DNA of 64,000 nucleotides from Paenibacillus sp. JZ16. Lineage in GTDB: Bacteria > Bacillota > Bacilli > Paenibacillales > Paenibacillaceae. The position numbers and the translations under genes were made by a program. This document shows, piece by piece, positions 35,097-44,461 of the stretch (positions are counted from its first letter, which is position 1; each line of letters starts with the position of its first letter). The DNA is taken from the NCBI RefSeq assembly GCF_015326965.1, contig NZ_CP017659.1, forward strand, positions 4,461,001 to 4,525,000, in the 5' to 3' direction. A model generated the notes under the pieces. That model did no database searches. It saw nothing but the letters and a program-made list of their open reading frames with translations, and had not been told where the DNA came from.

Positions 35097-37163
35097 ATGG
35101 AGATGGAGAGAGAGCAGATTGTTAGGCGGCATAATCCTGAATTCGACAGGCTAGATCCGCTTTCGCCACTGTCGGTAGGCAACGGGGAATTTGCGTTTAC
35201 CGCCGATATTACCGGGCTGCAGACATTTCCAGAACAATACGAGGTGCCGCTTGGCACCCAGTCGAACTGGGGCTGGCATTTTACGGGGGGGCGCGAAAGG
35301 TTCTCCGCGAAGGATGCAGCGTTGCAGATGTTCGAGACCCACGGCCGGCAGGTCGGCTATCCGATGAAGCCGGGGGATAAGCCGGAAGCTTACCAATGGC
35401 TGCGGCAAAATCCCCACCGTCTTCACCTAGGCCGGCTGTCGTTCCGATTTCTAGACGAAGCGGGAGAAGAGCTCGATTACAGCGCTGCAGGCCAATTCCG
35501 TCAAAATCTCGATCTGTGGACGGGCATTCTATCGAGCAAGTTCGAAATTCGCGGCGTGCCGGTCGAAGTTACGACGGCGTGCCATCCGGCTGCTGATATT
35601 ATAGGCGTGCGGGTTGTCTCGCCCCTCATCCGGGAAGGGCGGCTTCAGGTATTTATCCGCTTCCCCGCACCGGATATGACGCATTCGGCTTGGTCGAAAT
35701 CGGTGTTTCCCGATTGGGAAAACGATCAACGACATGATACCGTTCTCGTCCGGCAGGAGGAAGGGGCGGCCTTGATTGAGCGAACGCTGGACGAAGAACG
35801 TTATGTGGTCCGCTGGCATTGGAGCTCTGGCCGATTGGAGCAGACGGAAACCCATGAATTTACGCTGTTTCCCGGCGAATCTCCTGAACAATCTTCGGAG
35901 GAGCTGGCGTTTTCCGTCGGCTTTGCAGCTGGGTCGCCCGGTGCGGCTGACTTTGAGGCCATCGTTCCGGCCAGCGCCCGGCACTGGGCATCGTTTTGGC
36001 AGAGCGGGGGTGCAGTCAGCTTCGCAGGCAGCTCCGATCCGCGAGCCTTTGAGCTGGAGCGACGCGTTGTCCTGTCGCAATGGTTATGCGCCATTCACAG
36101 TGGGGGCTCTATGCCGCCCCAAGAGACCGGCCTAATGTATAACAGCTGGTTTGGCAAATCGCATTTGGAGATGCATTGGTGGCATGCCGCCCATTTCGCG
36201 CTGTGGGGCCGGGCTTCCATCCTGCGGAGAAGTTTGGACTGGTACAACGGCATACTGCCGGTCGCCCGCGAGCTGGCGCTATCCCAGGGATACGAGGGAG
36301 CACGCTGGCCGAAAATGGTCGGTTTTGACGGCATCCCATGCCCGTCGCCGGTCGCTCCGGGCTTGATCTGGCAGCAGCCGCATCCAATCGCCATGGCGGA
36401 GCTGTGCTATAAGGCCGACTCAGCACAAGAAACGCTGCGCCGGTTCCGTGACATCGTCTTTGAATCGGCTGACTTTATGGTTTCCTATGTTCACTGGAAT
36501 GAGGCAACAGGCGCTTTCGATCTTGGCCCGCCGCTTATTCCGGCTCAAGAATGCCATCCGATGAATGCAAGCGCGAACCCGCCTTACGAGCTGGAGTATT
36601 GGAAATACGGCTTTGATATCGCTATAAAGTGGGCTGATCGGTTGGAAATTCAGCCGAATCCGCGTTGGGCCGAGGTGGCAAGCAATCTGGCGGCACCGCC
36701 CCGACTCGACGGCGTTTACCTGGCGCATGAGTTTGCGCCGGACACGTTTACGGAGAAGAATCATGACCACCCGTCCATGCTGTGCGCATTAGGCGTGCTT
36801 CCCGGCAAGCTGATCGACCGCGAAACCATGCGGCGTACACTGTGGAAGGTTAAGGATGCTTGGAAATGGGAGACGGCCTGGGGATGGGATTTTCCCGTAT
36901 GCGCCATGACCGCTGCTCGGCTCGGCGAACGCGATCTGGCTGTCGATTTTCTGTTAATGGACGAAATGAAAAACACGTATTTGCCAAACGGGCATAACTA
37001 TCAGCGCCCAGGCCTATCCGCTTACTTGCCGGGTAACGGCGGACTGCTTACGGCGGTCGCCATGATGGCCTGCGGCTGGGAAGGCGAAGAGGACCCGAAC
37101 TGCCCGGGATTTCCGGCAAGCGGCTGGACGGTGCAGTGGGAGGGGCTTAAGCCGTGGCTATAG
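35097..37163 (+). CDS. Predicted six-hairpin-type glycosidase, family not assigned
   Basis: 688 residues with no signal peptide. The first third (to about 270) is a beta-sandwich that starts SVGNGEFAFTADITGLQTFP, as in GH65/GH95-like proteins. The rest is helix-rich, with SWFGKSHLEMHWWHAAHFALWGR (about 347-369) and LIPAQECHPMN near 480 giving candidate acidic residues, and ends in an (alpha/alpha)6-like pattern. I cannot place it in a numbered family. GGGAGGAGC precedes the ATG, 21 bases after the regulator stop. The neighbours suggest a pectin or rhamnogalacturonan side-chain substrate. Confidence 0.78.
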   Translation: MEMEREQIVRRHNPEFDRLDPLSPLSVGNGEFAFTADITGLQTFPEQYEVPLGTQSNWGWHFTGGRERFSAKDAALQMFETHGRQVGYPMKPGDKPEAYQWLRQNPHRLHLGRLSFRFLDEAGEELDYSAAGQFRQNLDLWTGILSSKFEIRGVPVEVTTACHPAADIIGVRVVSPLIREGRLQVFIRFPAPDMTHSAWSKSVFPDWENDQRHDTVLVRQEEGAALIERTLDEERYVVRWHWSSGRLEQTETHEFTLFPGESPEQSSEELAFSVGFAAGSPGAADFEAIVPASARHWASFWQSGGAVSFAGSSDPRAFELERRVVLSQWLCAIHSGGSMPPQETGLMYNSWFGKSHLEMHWWHAAHFALWGRASILRRSLDWYNGILPVARELALSQGYEGARWPKMVGFDGIPCPSPVAPGLIWQQPHPIAMAELCYKADSAQETLRRFRDIVFESADFMVSYVHWNEATGAFDLGPPLIPAQECHPMNASANPPYELEYWKYGFDIAIKWADRLEIQPNPRWAEVASNLAAPPRLDGVYLAHEFAPDTFTEKNHDHPSMLCALGVLPGKLIDRETMRRTLWKVKDAWKWETAWGWDFPVCAMTAARLGERDLAVDFLLMDEMKNTYLPNGHNYQRPGLSAYLPGNGGLLTAVAMMACGWEGEEDPNCPGFPASGWTVQWEGLKPWL

Positions 37164-37200
37164 CTTCGGCTTATACAACTTGCGGACAGGAGGGCTGAAT

Positions 37201-38346
37201 ATGGCCAAGGGAACGGTGTGGAGGCCGGAACGTAAGTTTTACCGCGACCGGTTGACCGGAGTTGAAGTGGTGCAGCTGACCGACTACAAAGCTCACAGTC
37301 ATCATCTGTATTTTACGGAAAGCGGATGGTATGACGGCGGGAAGCGGCTGTTGTTCGTATCGGACAGGGACAACAGCTCGAACTTGTACAGCATGGATGT
37401 TAACAGCGGTGAGATGCTTCAGCTGACGGATTACCTGGACAATGATGCTGTGGATGCCTGTCTATTACCGGATGGCCGGGCCGCCTTTGTCAAAACGAAT
37501 CGGAGCGTACGCCGCCTCGATCTGGCAACATTGGAGGAAGAACTGATCTACGAAGCCCCGGAGGGGTACAACATCGGCAATCTGAGCTGTCCTGCGGATG
37601 GACGCTCAGTCGTCACCTGCATACAGGAGGATCTGTCCCATCGCATGCCGCTCGATCTGGGCAACGGCTATGTCGGCCATAGGGAGTTGATGGAGGCCGC
37701 TCCCCACAGCAGGATCGTGCGGATCGACTCGGAAGGGCAGACGCAGCCGGAAACCCTATATGAAGCCCATCGTTTTATAACCCATATTAACGCGTCACCC
37801 GTCGAACCATGGCTGATCACCTTCTGCCACGAAGGACCCTGGCATTTGGTCGATCACCGGATATGGGGGCTGGACCTTCGGAGCGGAGAGGCCTGGAGAA
37901 TTCGCCAGCGCCTTGAACCCGGAGAAAAGGTCGGCCATGAATTTTTTTATCCTGACGGTATGACCATCGGTTACCATGGCTTCCGCATGGATGGAACTAA
38001 TTTCTTTGGAAGCATCCGGTATGACAATACGGCCATGGAAGAGACGGACTTCGGGTTTGATACGTGGCATGCGTATGCGGACGGCTACGGTCAGGCCGTT
38101 GTCGATGGCAAGGGGGCGGTCAAAACCCTCTCCGTATGGCGTAAAGACGCCAAAGGAGTCTACCAAGGACCGCGAATGCTGTGCGAGCTTCGATGCAGCT
38201 TTCATTCCCAGAAGGTGCACGCGCATCCGCGTTTTGATCCGGGCGGTAAACGACTCTTGTTTACAAGCGATAAAAATGGTTACGGCAATCTGTATCTGGT
38301 CGGCATGCCGGAGGATTTCGATTCGCTGCCGCTGCTGTCGGTTTAA
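37201..38346 (+). CDS. Oligogalacturonate lyase-like beta-propeller protein (PL22 type)
   Basis: Cleaves short galacturonate oligomers by beta-elimination to 4-deoxy-5-ketouronate, inside the cell. The 381 residues form a seven-bladed propeller and carry the manganese-site pattern of PL22 lyases: His246 in GHEFFYPDG, Gln337, His340 and His342 in SQKVHAHPRF. AHSHHLYFTE near 31-40 fits the substrate face. The ATG at 37201 follows AGGAGG at a good distance; the frame extends 7 codons upstream. It has no signal peptide, as for family members, and acts with the following unsaturated-uronyl hydrolase. Confidence 0.85.
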   Translation: MAKGTVWRPERKFYRDRLTGVEVVQLTDYKAHSHHLYFTESGWYDGGKRLLFVSDRDNSSNLYSMDVNSGEMLQLTDYLDNDAVDACLLPDGRAAFVKTNRSVRRLDLATLEEELIYEAPEGYNIGNLSCPADGRSVVTCIQEDLSHRMPLDLGNGYVGHRELMEAAPHSRIVRIDSEGQTQPETLYEAHRFITHINASPVEPWLITFCHEGPWHLVDHRIWGLDLRSGEAWRIRQRLEPGEKVGHEFFYPDGMTIGYHGFRMDGTNFFGSIRYDNTAMEETDFGFDTWHAYADGYGQAVVDGKGAVKTLSVWRKDAKGVYQGPRMLCELRCSFHSQKVHAHPRFDPGGKRLLFTSDKNGYGNLYLVGMPEDFDSLPLLSV

Positions 38347-38371
38347 GCGAAGGAGAAGGGAGTGGTCAACC

Positions 38372-39517
38372 GTGGCTGAAGCAACGGTGCTGGAACGAAT
38401 ACCGGTTCGGGTTGCAGAGACGATCCTGTCCGCTTGCGTGGACGGATACCATCCGAATATAGCCAACAAATGGGGCTACGTGGCCGGCATGGCTTTGACT
38501 GCACTGGGCCGCCTGGCCAATTGGACGGGTGAGGAGCGTTACAATGAAGTGGTCAAGCGTCATATGGACGTCTTCATACAGGAAGACGGGGCCATAGCCG
38601 GCTACACACTGGAGGACTATAATCTCGATCATATCAATAAAGGCAAGAATCTGCTGCCCTTGTGGCGCACGACAGGAGAGGAGAAATATCGCCGGGCTGC
38701 CGAGCTGCTGGCATCTCAGTTGGTTGGACAGCCGCGGACCGAAGAAGGCGGATTTTGGCATAAGAAAATCTATCCGTTTCAGATGTGGCTGGACGGCCTC
38801 TATATGTCGTCACCGTTTATGGCAGAATATGCAGAAACGTTTGATGAGCCGGCATGGTTCGACGAAGCGGCCCGGCAGCTGCTGCTCATCGAGCAGCGTA
38901 CTCGGAATCCGCAGACGGGGCTGCTGCATCACGCTTATGATGAGAGCCGGGAGCAGCGCTGGTGCGACAAGGAAACGGGCCGCTCGCGCCATGTATGGGG
39001 CCGGGCCATGGGCTGGTATGCGATGGCGCTTGTGGACGCGCTGGAGTTTTTCCCTGTGAGGCATCCGCAGCGCGGGCAGCTGATGGGCATTTTCGAAAGG
39101 ATGGCCAATGCGCTCGTACGCGTTCAGGATCAAGACAGCGGGCTGTGGTATCAGGTGATGGACTGCAATGGCCGGCAGGGCAATTATATGGAAGCTTCCG
39201 GCTCCTGCATGTTGACCTATGCCTTGGCCAAAGGCATTCGGCTTCATTATTTGGCCGAGATCGACATCGGGGTGGTCGAACGCGCCTATGACGGCATCCA
39301 GAAACATTTTATCACCGTCGACGGCGAAGGGCTGCACCTTCACGGCATCTGCCACGGCGCCGGATTGGGCGGGCGCAAATATCGCGACGGATCATACGAT
39401 TATTATTTGAGTGAAAAGGTTGTCAGTGATTCGCTCATGGGCGTCGCTCCGCTTCTGCTGGCCAGCATCGAAATGGAGAGGCTGCAGGCGGGGGGCAAAG
39501 GCGGGTATCGGGGATGA
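38372..39517 (+). CDS. Unsaturated rhamnogalacturonyl hydrolase, GH105 (YteR/YesR-like)
   Basis: Removes delta-4,5-unsaturated galacturonate from rhamnogalacturonan fragments in the cytoplasm. The 381 residues fit YteR (373). The active-site pieces are intact: Asp86 in YNLDHINKGKN and general acid Asp141 in MWLDGLYMSSPF, with VWGRAMGWYAMAL and GLWYQVMD further on. The GTG at 38372 lies 9 bases after GGGAG and 25 bases after the lyase stop; the frame is open far upstream, but that part overlaps the lyase gene. Its stop overlaps the start of the GH95 gene. Confidence 0.93.
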   Translation: MAEATVLERIPVRVAETILSACVDGYHPNIANKWGYVAGMALTALGRLANWTGEERYNEVVKRHMDVFIQEDGAIAGYTLEDYNLDHINKGKNLLPLWRTTGEEKYRRAAELLASQLVGQPRTEEGGFWHKKIYPFQMWLDGLYMSSPFMAEYAETFDEPAWFDEAARQLLLIEQRTRNPQTGLLHHAYDESREQRWCDKETGRSRHVWGRAMGWYAMALVDALEFFPVRHPQRGQLMGIFERMANALVRVQDQDSGLWYQVMDCNGRQGNYMEASGSCMLTYALAKGIRLHYLAEIDIGVVERAYDGIQKHFITVDGEGLHLHGICHGAGLGGRKYRDGSYDYYLSEKVVSDSLMGVAPLLLASIEMERLQAGGKGGYRG

Positions 39518-42024
39518 GTCAAGAGAACCTGTTAACCATGAGGTATCCCGCCTCTTGGTGGCGTAATATGTGGCGTGAGGCGCTGCCATCAGGCAATGGC
39601 ATTGTCGGGGCCTCGGTTTTCGGGGGCGTGCAGGAAGAGACGGTACTGCTGAATCACGAGGGGTTGTGGCATTGGGGTCGAAAAGATCCGCTGCCGGACG
39701 TGAGCATGACGCTCGCCGAAACGCGCACCCTGATGGATGAAGGACACTATATGGAGGCCAGCTGGAACTTGGCGAACGCTTTAAGGGAGCGGGGATACGG
39801 GACGAGGCTGGCCTCCCGCTTTCCGCTCGCGGCGATTAAGCTGTTCATGCCCAGCACACGGGCATTCCGTCGTTACCGAAGATCCCTCAATATGGAGACC
39901 GGCGAAGTTTCGGTAGGCTGGACGGACGGCCCGAACCGGTACGTAAGGCGGCTGTTTGTATCCCGTGCAGATGGGGCTGTCGTCTATGAGATTGGCTCCG
40001 AAGAATGTGTCAACGAAGAAATACACCCTGGAGACAGGAAGGGGACCGGTAAGCATATCGAGGATCAAGCCGGGGCGTTTCACTGTATTTCGGGGGAGAT
40101 CGGACTGACGCTTTACCCAAGTGATCGATGGGGGGACACGCCAGAATTCAGGGAATTGGCCGAATCCGTGGTCACTTCGGCGAAAGGCGCGTATATCCGG
40201 TACGCCGGCCGCAATGATGACGGTACAGATTTCGGTGCCGTGCTGCGGCTTATTTGTGAAGGTGGAAGCTTGCAGTCAACTAAGGAAGGAACGATGTTGA
40301 ATTTTACTAAGGCCCGCCGGGTGCTTGTACTGGTGAAAGTATTTATTCGTGGCAAGCGTGAACAGGAATGGGAGCAGCTTGAGCATGAACTCAAAACCTT
40401 CCCTGAAACGTGTGAATATGACCTGTTGCTCAAGCGCCACACCGAGCTCCATGGTCCTTTGTTCCATTCCGCATCCCTGGAGCTTAACACTGCCAGCAGG
40501 GAGGACGTGCGTTCGAACGAGGAGCTGATGCTGGAGGCTTACGAGGGCGAAGCGCCCGTATCGCTTGTCCGTAAAATGTGGGCTTATGGAAGGTACTTGT
40601 TTATTAGCGGGACGGCAGCCGAATCAGGGCCTTTCGGACTGTATGGCTTGTGGGGCGGAGACTACCGGCTTGTCTGGTGCCACCATATGGCAAATGAGAA
40701 TATTCAAATGATGTATTGGCACGCGCATGTTGGAGCCTTGGGAGAATTAGTGCCCCCTCTGTTCCGCTACTATGGCAGCCTAATGGGCGATTTCCGCGGC
40801 AATGCCCGCAAGCTGTACGGATGTCGCGGAATCTACATCCCGGCTGGGACCACGCCGGGGATCGGAACGCCGAATCAAATCGTACCCGTCATTCTAAACT
40901 GGACGGGAGCAGCCGGGTGGCTCGCCCGGCATTATTACGAGCATTTTTTGTATACGGGCGATATCCGGTTTTTGCGGGAGGAAGCGCTGCCGTTCATGCG
41001 CGAAGCTCTTCAATTCTACGAGGATTTCGCAGTCGTTGGTGAAGACGGCTCCTATCGTCTGTATCCTTCGGTATCGCCGGAGAATACGCCGCTTAATTTC
41101 ATGCCGGAGGACGGAAAGCAGCTGGCTCACCCGATGCCGACAACCGTCAATGCAGCGATGGATATTGCGATTATGAAGGAACTGCTTACCCATCTGATCG
41201 AAGCGAATCGGCTCGTCGGAGGCCCAGGTTCGAAGGATGAGGAGGAGCGGTGGAAGCGAATGTTCGAACGCATCCCCTCTTACCGGACGAACGAGGACGG
41301 AGCTCTTGCGGAATGGCTGGATCCTAAGTTTAAGGACCGATACGATCACCGTCATCTCTCGCATATCTATCCGTTGTTCCCGGGTGATGAAGTGACCCGC
41401 GAATCAGCGCCGGAGTTGTATGTCGCCTTCGAGAAGGCGGTACGTTTACGCCGGCTCGGCGCCCAAAGCGGCTGGTCGCTGGCTCATATGGCGTCCATCT
41501 ATGCGAGGTTAGGGGAAGGTGACAGTGCACTGGAGTGTCTGGATACACTGGCGCAATCATGCCTGCTGCCGAATCTGTTTACCCTCCATAACGATTGGAG
41601 GGGGATGGGGATATGCATGGATATGCCGGCAGCGCCGATACAGCTCGATGCGAACATGGGTTGGGTGAATGCCGTACAGGAGATGCTGCTGCAGGTATCA
41701 CCGGATATGGTGAAGCTCCTGCCGGCGATGCCGGAGCGCTGGCGTATTGGCCGGCTCTCAGGTTGGAGATTCCATACCGGTCGGATCACCATGGAATGGA
41801 ACCGGGATGCCGGTATGTTCCACGCTAAGCTTGAGGCTGAACGGGAGACGAACATCCTCGTTTCCCTGCCGCCTTGGGCAGGAAAAAGCTCCATGTCTGG
41901 GCAGGGAGCCTCCATCCAGCCATCAACGCTAGGGCCCCTTTTTTATGCGGTTCGTCTGGGCCCGGGAACACAGCTGTCGATCCATCGCAGCCCGCAGGTC
42001 GACGGGGACGTAATCGGACCTTGA
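39514..42024 (+). CDS. GH95 family glycoside hydrolase (alpha-L-fucosidase or alpha-L-galactosidase)
   Basis: 836 residues, no signal peptide. The GH95 architecture is clear: N-terminal beta domain (SGNGIVGASVFGG, LNHEGLW), helical barrel and a C-terminal beta domain. The residues known to matter in GH95 are present: Asn394 and Asn396 (NEN), acid Glu600 in LAEWLDP and Asp712 in QLDANMG, plus YPSVSPEN. GH95 includes alpha-1,2-L-fucosidases and alpha-L-galactosidases; pectin and xyloglucan side chains contain both sugars, so the substrate is open. The start is coupled to the GH105 gene by an ATGA overlap. It is the last gene of the cluster. Confidence 0.9.
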   Translation: MSQENLLTMRYPASWWRNMWREALPSGNGIVGASVFGGVQEETVLLNHEGLWHWGRKDPLPDVSMTLAETRTLMDEGHYMEASWNLANALRERGYGTRLASRFPLAAIKLFMPSTRAFRRYRRSLNMETGEVSVGWTDGPNRYVRRLFVSRADGAVVYEIGSEECVNEEIHPGDRKGTGKHIEDQAGAFHCISGEIGLTLYPSDRWGDTPEFRELAESVVTSAKGAYIRYAGRNDDGTDFGAVLRLICEGGSLQSTKEGTMLNFTKARRVLVLVKVFIRGKREQEWEQLEHELKTFPETCEYDLLLKRHTELHGPLFHSASLELNTASREDVRSNEELMLEAYEGEAPVSLVRKMWAYGRYLFISGTAAESGPFGLYGLWGGDYRLVWCHHMANENIQMMYWHAHVGALGELVPPLFRYYGSLMGDFRGNARKLYGCRGIYIPAGTTPGIGTPNQIVPVILNWTGAAGWLARHYYEHFLYTGDIRFLREEALPFMREALQFYEDFAVVGEDGSYRLYPSVSPENTPLNFMPEDGKQLAHPMPTTVNAAMDIAIMKELLTHLIEANRLVGGPGSKDEEERWKRMFERIPSYRTNEDGALAEWLDPKFKDRYDHRHLSHIYPLFPGDEVTRESAPELYVAFEKAVRLRRLGAQSGWSLAHMASIYARLGEGDSALECLDTLAQSCLLPNLFTLHNDWRGMGICMDMPAAPIQLDANMGWVNAVQEMLLQVSPDMVKLLPAMPERWRIGRLSGWRFHTGRITMEWNRDAGMFHAKLEAERETNILVSLPPWAGKSSMSGQGASIQPSTLGPLFYAVRLGPGTQLSIHRSPQVDGDVIGP

Positions 42025-42053
42025 AATTGTAGCTAGCGAAGACCGGTTAACGC

Positions 42054-42107
42054 AAAAAGGCACCTCAACCATGGGCATTAGCTTTTGGTTGAGGTGCTTT
42101 TCCTTTA
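42054..42107. terminator. Bidirectional terminator ending the carbohydrate cluster
   Basis: AAAGGCACCTCAACC pairs with GGTTGAGGTGCTTTT. It lies between the plus-strand cluster and the convergent serine hydrolase gene. Confidence 0.88.
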
Positions 42108-42163
42108 AGAGTTATCTTGGCTTTGGCTTAACTGAGAACATGTTGCTTGGCTGCCCACTTTTA

Positions 42164-44236
42164 TTAAGGCTGCAAGGTGATTCCGAAGGCCGAGCCTGGG
42201 GCACCGGCAAATACAACAGCTCCATTGGCTGGGAGCTTCACTTCGTTACTACCGCTGACGAGGCTGTAGTTTACAACCGCACCTTTTTCGTCATACACGA
42301 CGAATGCGCCTTGTGCCGGCAGGGTGACGGTCATGGTTTTGCCCTCAGCTTGTTTAGGGACGGTGTACCATTTGGCATAACCATCGGCTTGCAGGGTGAC
42401 GGTTGATTTTTTTCCTTTATAAAGCGGCTTCACGTTCTTACCGCTCACAAACAGGGAGCCTGCCCCTTCGAGATACTCTACGCCCTTTTCTTTATAGAAG
42501 CGGAATTCGGCCGTATCCCGGCTACCGATAGCCGGAACCTGATGCTGGCTTACTGCGGTATCCTGGTCAATGATCTTTTTGTCGATCATGTAACCTTCCA
42601 GACCGCTCTTGCTGTTAATCTCAACTGTCGGTTTCGTAATGAAGTACATCAGGGATGTGAATTTCTCGTTCAATGGATAGAACGTTTCGCCTTCCCGCTT
42701 GGCCCAAGCGGCAGCGGTCTCCTTGGATAACGGGTTCGCTTCCATTTTCTCGGCGGTATAATGCGATAAAGCCATTTGCCCAAGTCCAGGAATCGTTACA
42801 TATTGTCTTACCCATAAATAGATGCGGTCATTCTTTTCTTTGACGAAGCTTACCTTCGTGCTGCCATCCGCGCTGACAAAGGTTCCATCCGCAGTGTATA
42901 CATATTTCTCCGCAGGATAATCCGGCACCATCGGTACGGTAATGGATAGTTCGCCGTCCTTGATGTCGACTTTCATCTGCTGATTCGTCACGCCATAGTA
43001 ACCGGCATATTTCGCGATGTCGCTAGGCATGTCGGCCTTGACCGGTTTGCCGAAGGATTTCTCCGGCTTGATTTCCTTGATGGTGCCTTTCTCCTTGAGC
43101 GCTTGCAGCAGAATGTCGTTGGCCAACAGTTGGTTGGTTGAGCTGGAACCGCCAGACGATAATACAGCGGCAGCCATGTTCTGCTCCGGAAGAACAACGA
43201 GCGAAGCGTGATACAGGATGGTGTCTCCACCTTTGGTTACGGCTTTCATGTCATATTGGTTAAACGGGAACAGTCTTACGCTGTCCCAGCCAAGTCCGTA
43301 ATCGAACGAGTTATCGGCATCTTCGGGCCACAGACCCTTTTTATATTCTTCCTGCTCCATGGCTTTAACGGATTTGTCGGAAAGAATGCCTTCGGCTTCT
43401 CCGGTGAAAATCTGCGCGAACTGTACCAAGTCTTCAGCCGTAGAATAGATGCCGCCGGTGCCGATCACATTGACCGTCTCGTTAGGAAGCTGTCCTTGGT
43501 GAGTAGGAAAATACAGACCTGCCATTTGGCTTAAATCCAAATTATCTTGAGATGTCTTCGTGTGGTCCAAATCTAACGGCTCGGTAAAATATTGATGAAT
43601 GAAGGCGGTAAAATCCTTGCCGCTGACTTTCTCTACCAGTATCTCAGCTAGCGTGAATCCATCATTACAATAAACGGAGAATGCACCCGGATCCGCTTTC
43701 AGGTTTTGGGTGGACAGCTGCTTCAGCAGCGTGTCATGTGCATGAGGGTCATTATCCTCGAACAAAAATGCATTATTCAGGCTTGAGCCTTGCAGTCCGG
43801 AGGAATGGTTAAGCAGCATGCGCGGCGTGATTTTTTTGTAACGTTCGTCTTTCATCGTGAATTCGGGTATGTACTGAACCACAGGCGTATCCAGGTTGAT
43901 TTTTCCCTCATCCACCAATTTCATTACCGCAGCGGCGGTGAACACTTTACTCGTGGAACCGATGGCATACATCGTATCTTTAGTCAGCGGTTTCTTTCCT
44001 TCCATATCATTGACGCCCTCTTGCCCGGACACGGTAATCACCCCGTTGTCGATAAGGGCATATTGAACGCTTGTCGTTCCATACGTCCCGGTGAGCAGCT
44101 TGGCTTTCTCAGCGGCGGTTTTCTCAAGGCTTCCTCCAGCGGCAGCTTGGCTGTTATCTGCTGCCATTACCCCAGCCGGAAGGATCATCGTAACGGCGAG
44201 TAGGGTAACCAGCATCCGTGATAGTCTTTTCTTCAA
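42164..44236 (-). CDS. Secreted serine hydrolase, beta-lactamase/PBP4*-like family
   Basis: 690 residues. A signal peptide (about 1-26, ending VMA-A) is followed by a class C beta-lactamase-like domain with Ser94-x-x-Lys97 (STSK) and Tyr189-x-Asn191 (YCN). A DUF3471-like or lipocalin-like beta segment (about 395-480) follows, and the C-terminal 200 residues are unassigned. Relatives include FmtA-like esterases and D-amino peptidases; a beta-lactam role is unlikely. The TTG at 44236 lies 7 bases after AAGGAGG. It is alone. Confidence 0.88.
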   Translation of the reverse strand: MKKRLSRMLVTLLAVTMILPAGVMAADNSQAAAGGSLEKTAAEKAKLLTGTYGTTSVQYALIDNGVITVSGQEGVNDMEGKKPLTKDTMYAIGSTSKVFTAAAVMKLVDEGKINLDTPVVQYIPEFTMKDERYKKITPRMLLNHSSGLQGSSLNNAFLFEDNDPHAHDTLLKQLSTQNLKADPGAFSVYCNDGFTLAEILVEKVSGKDFTAFIHQYFTEPLDLDHTKTSQDNLDLSQMAGLYFPTHQGQLPNETVNVIGTGGIYSTAEDLVQFAQIFTGEAEGILSDKSVKAMEQEEYKKGLWPEDADNSFDYGLGWDSVRLFPFNQYDMKAVTKGGDTILYHASLVVLPEQNMAAAVLSSGGSSSTNQLLANDILLQALKEKGTIKEIKPEKSFGKPVKADMPSDIAKYAGYYGVTNQQMKVDIKDGELSITVPMVPDYPAEKYVYTADGTFVSADGSTKVSFVKEKNDRIYLWVRQYVTIPGLGQMALSHYTAEKMEANPLSKETAAAWAKREGETFYPLNEKFTSLMYFITKPTVEINSKSGLEGYMIDKKIIDQDTAVSQHQVPAIGSRDTAEFRFYKEKGVEYLEGAGSLFVSGKNVKPLYKGKKSTVTLQADGYAKWYTVPKQAEGKTMTVTLPAQGAFVVYDEKGAVVNYSLVSGSNEVKLPANGAVVFAGAPGSAFGITLQP

Positions 44237-44403
44237 ATAAATACCTCCTTATTATGAATGTACTATTAGTACGATTTACCAGCCGGAATGGTTCAATCTT
44301 TTTTCATATTTCTGCAAAATTATAATGTACACGTGTGCGAAAGATGTGGAAATTGCTATGTAGCAGCCTGAATAGAGGCAAGAAAAACAATGAGGGAAGC
44401 ACA

Positions 44404-44461
44404 AAAAAACAGGCATTCCATCCAGAGCCGTAAAGCCAAGAGGGAGATGCCTGTTTTTTTA
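44404..44461 (-). terminator. Terminator of the PAP2 gene
   Basis: ACAGGCAT pairs with ATGCCTGT across a 24-base loop that has inner pairing; the minus strand runs out into T's. The right arm touches the stop codon. Confidence 0.7.

Noticed and set aside
37976..38371. Upstream in-frame extension of the GH105 gene, into the lyase gene
   Set aside because: It overlaps a well-supported gene and the GTG at 38372 has a good ribosome site and family-typical start.
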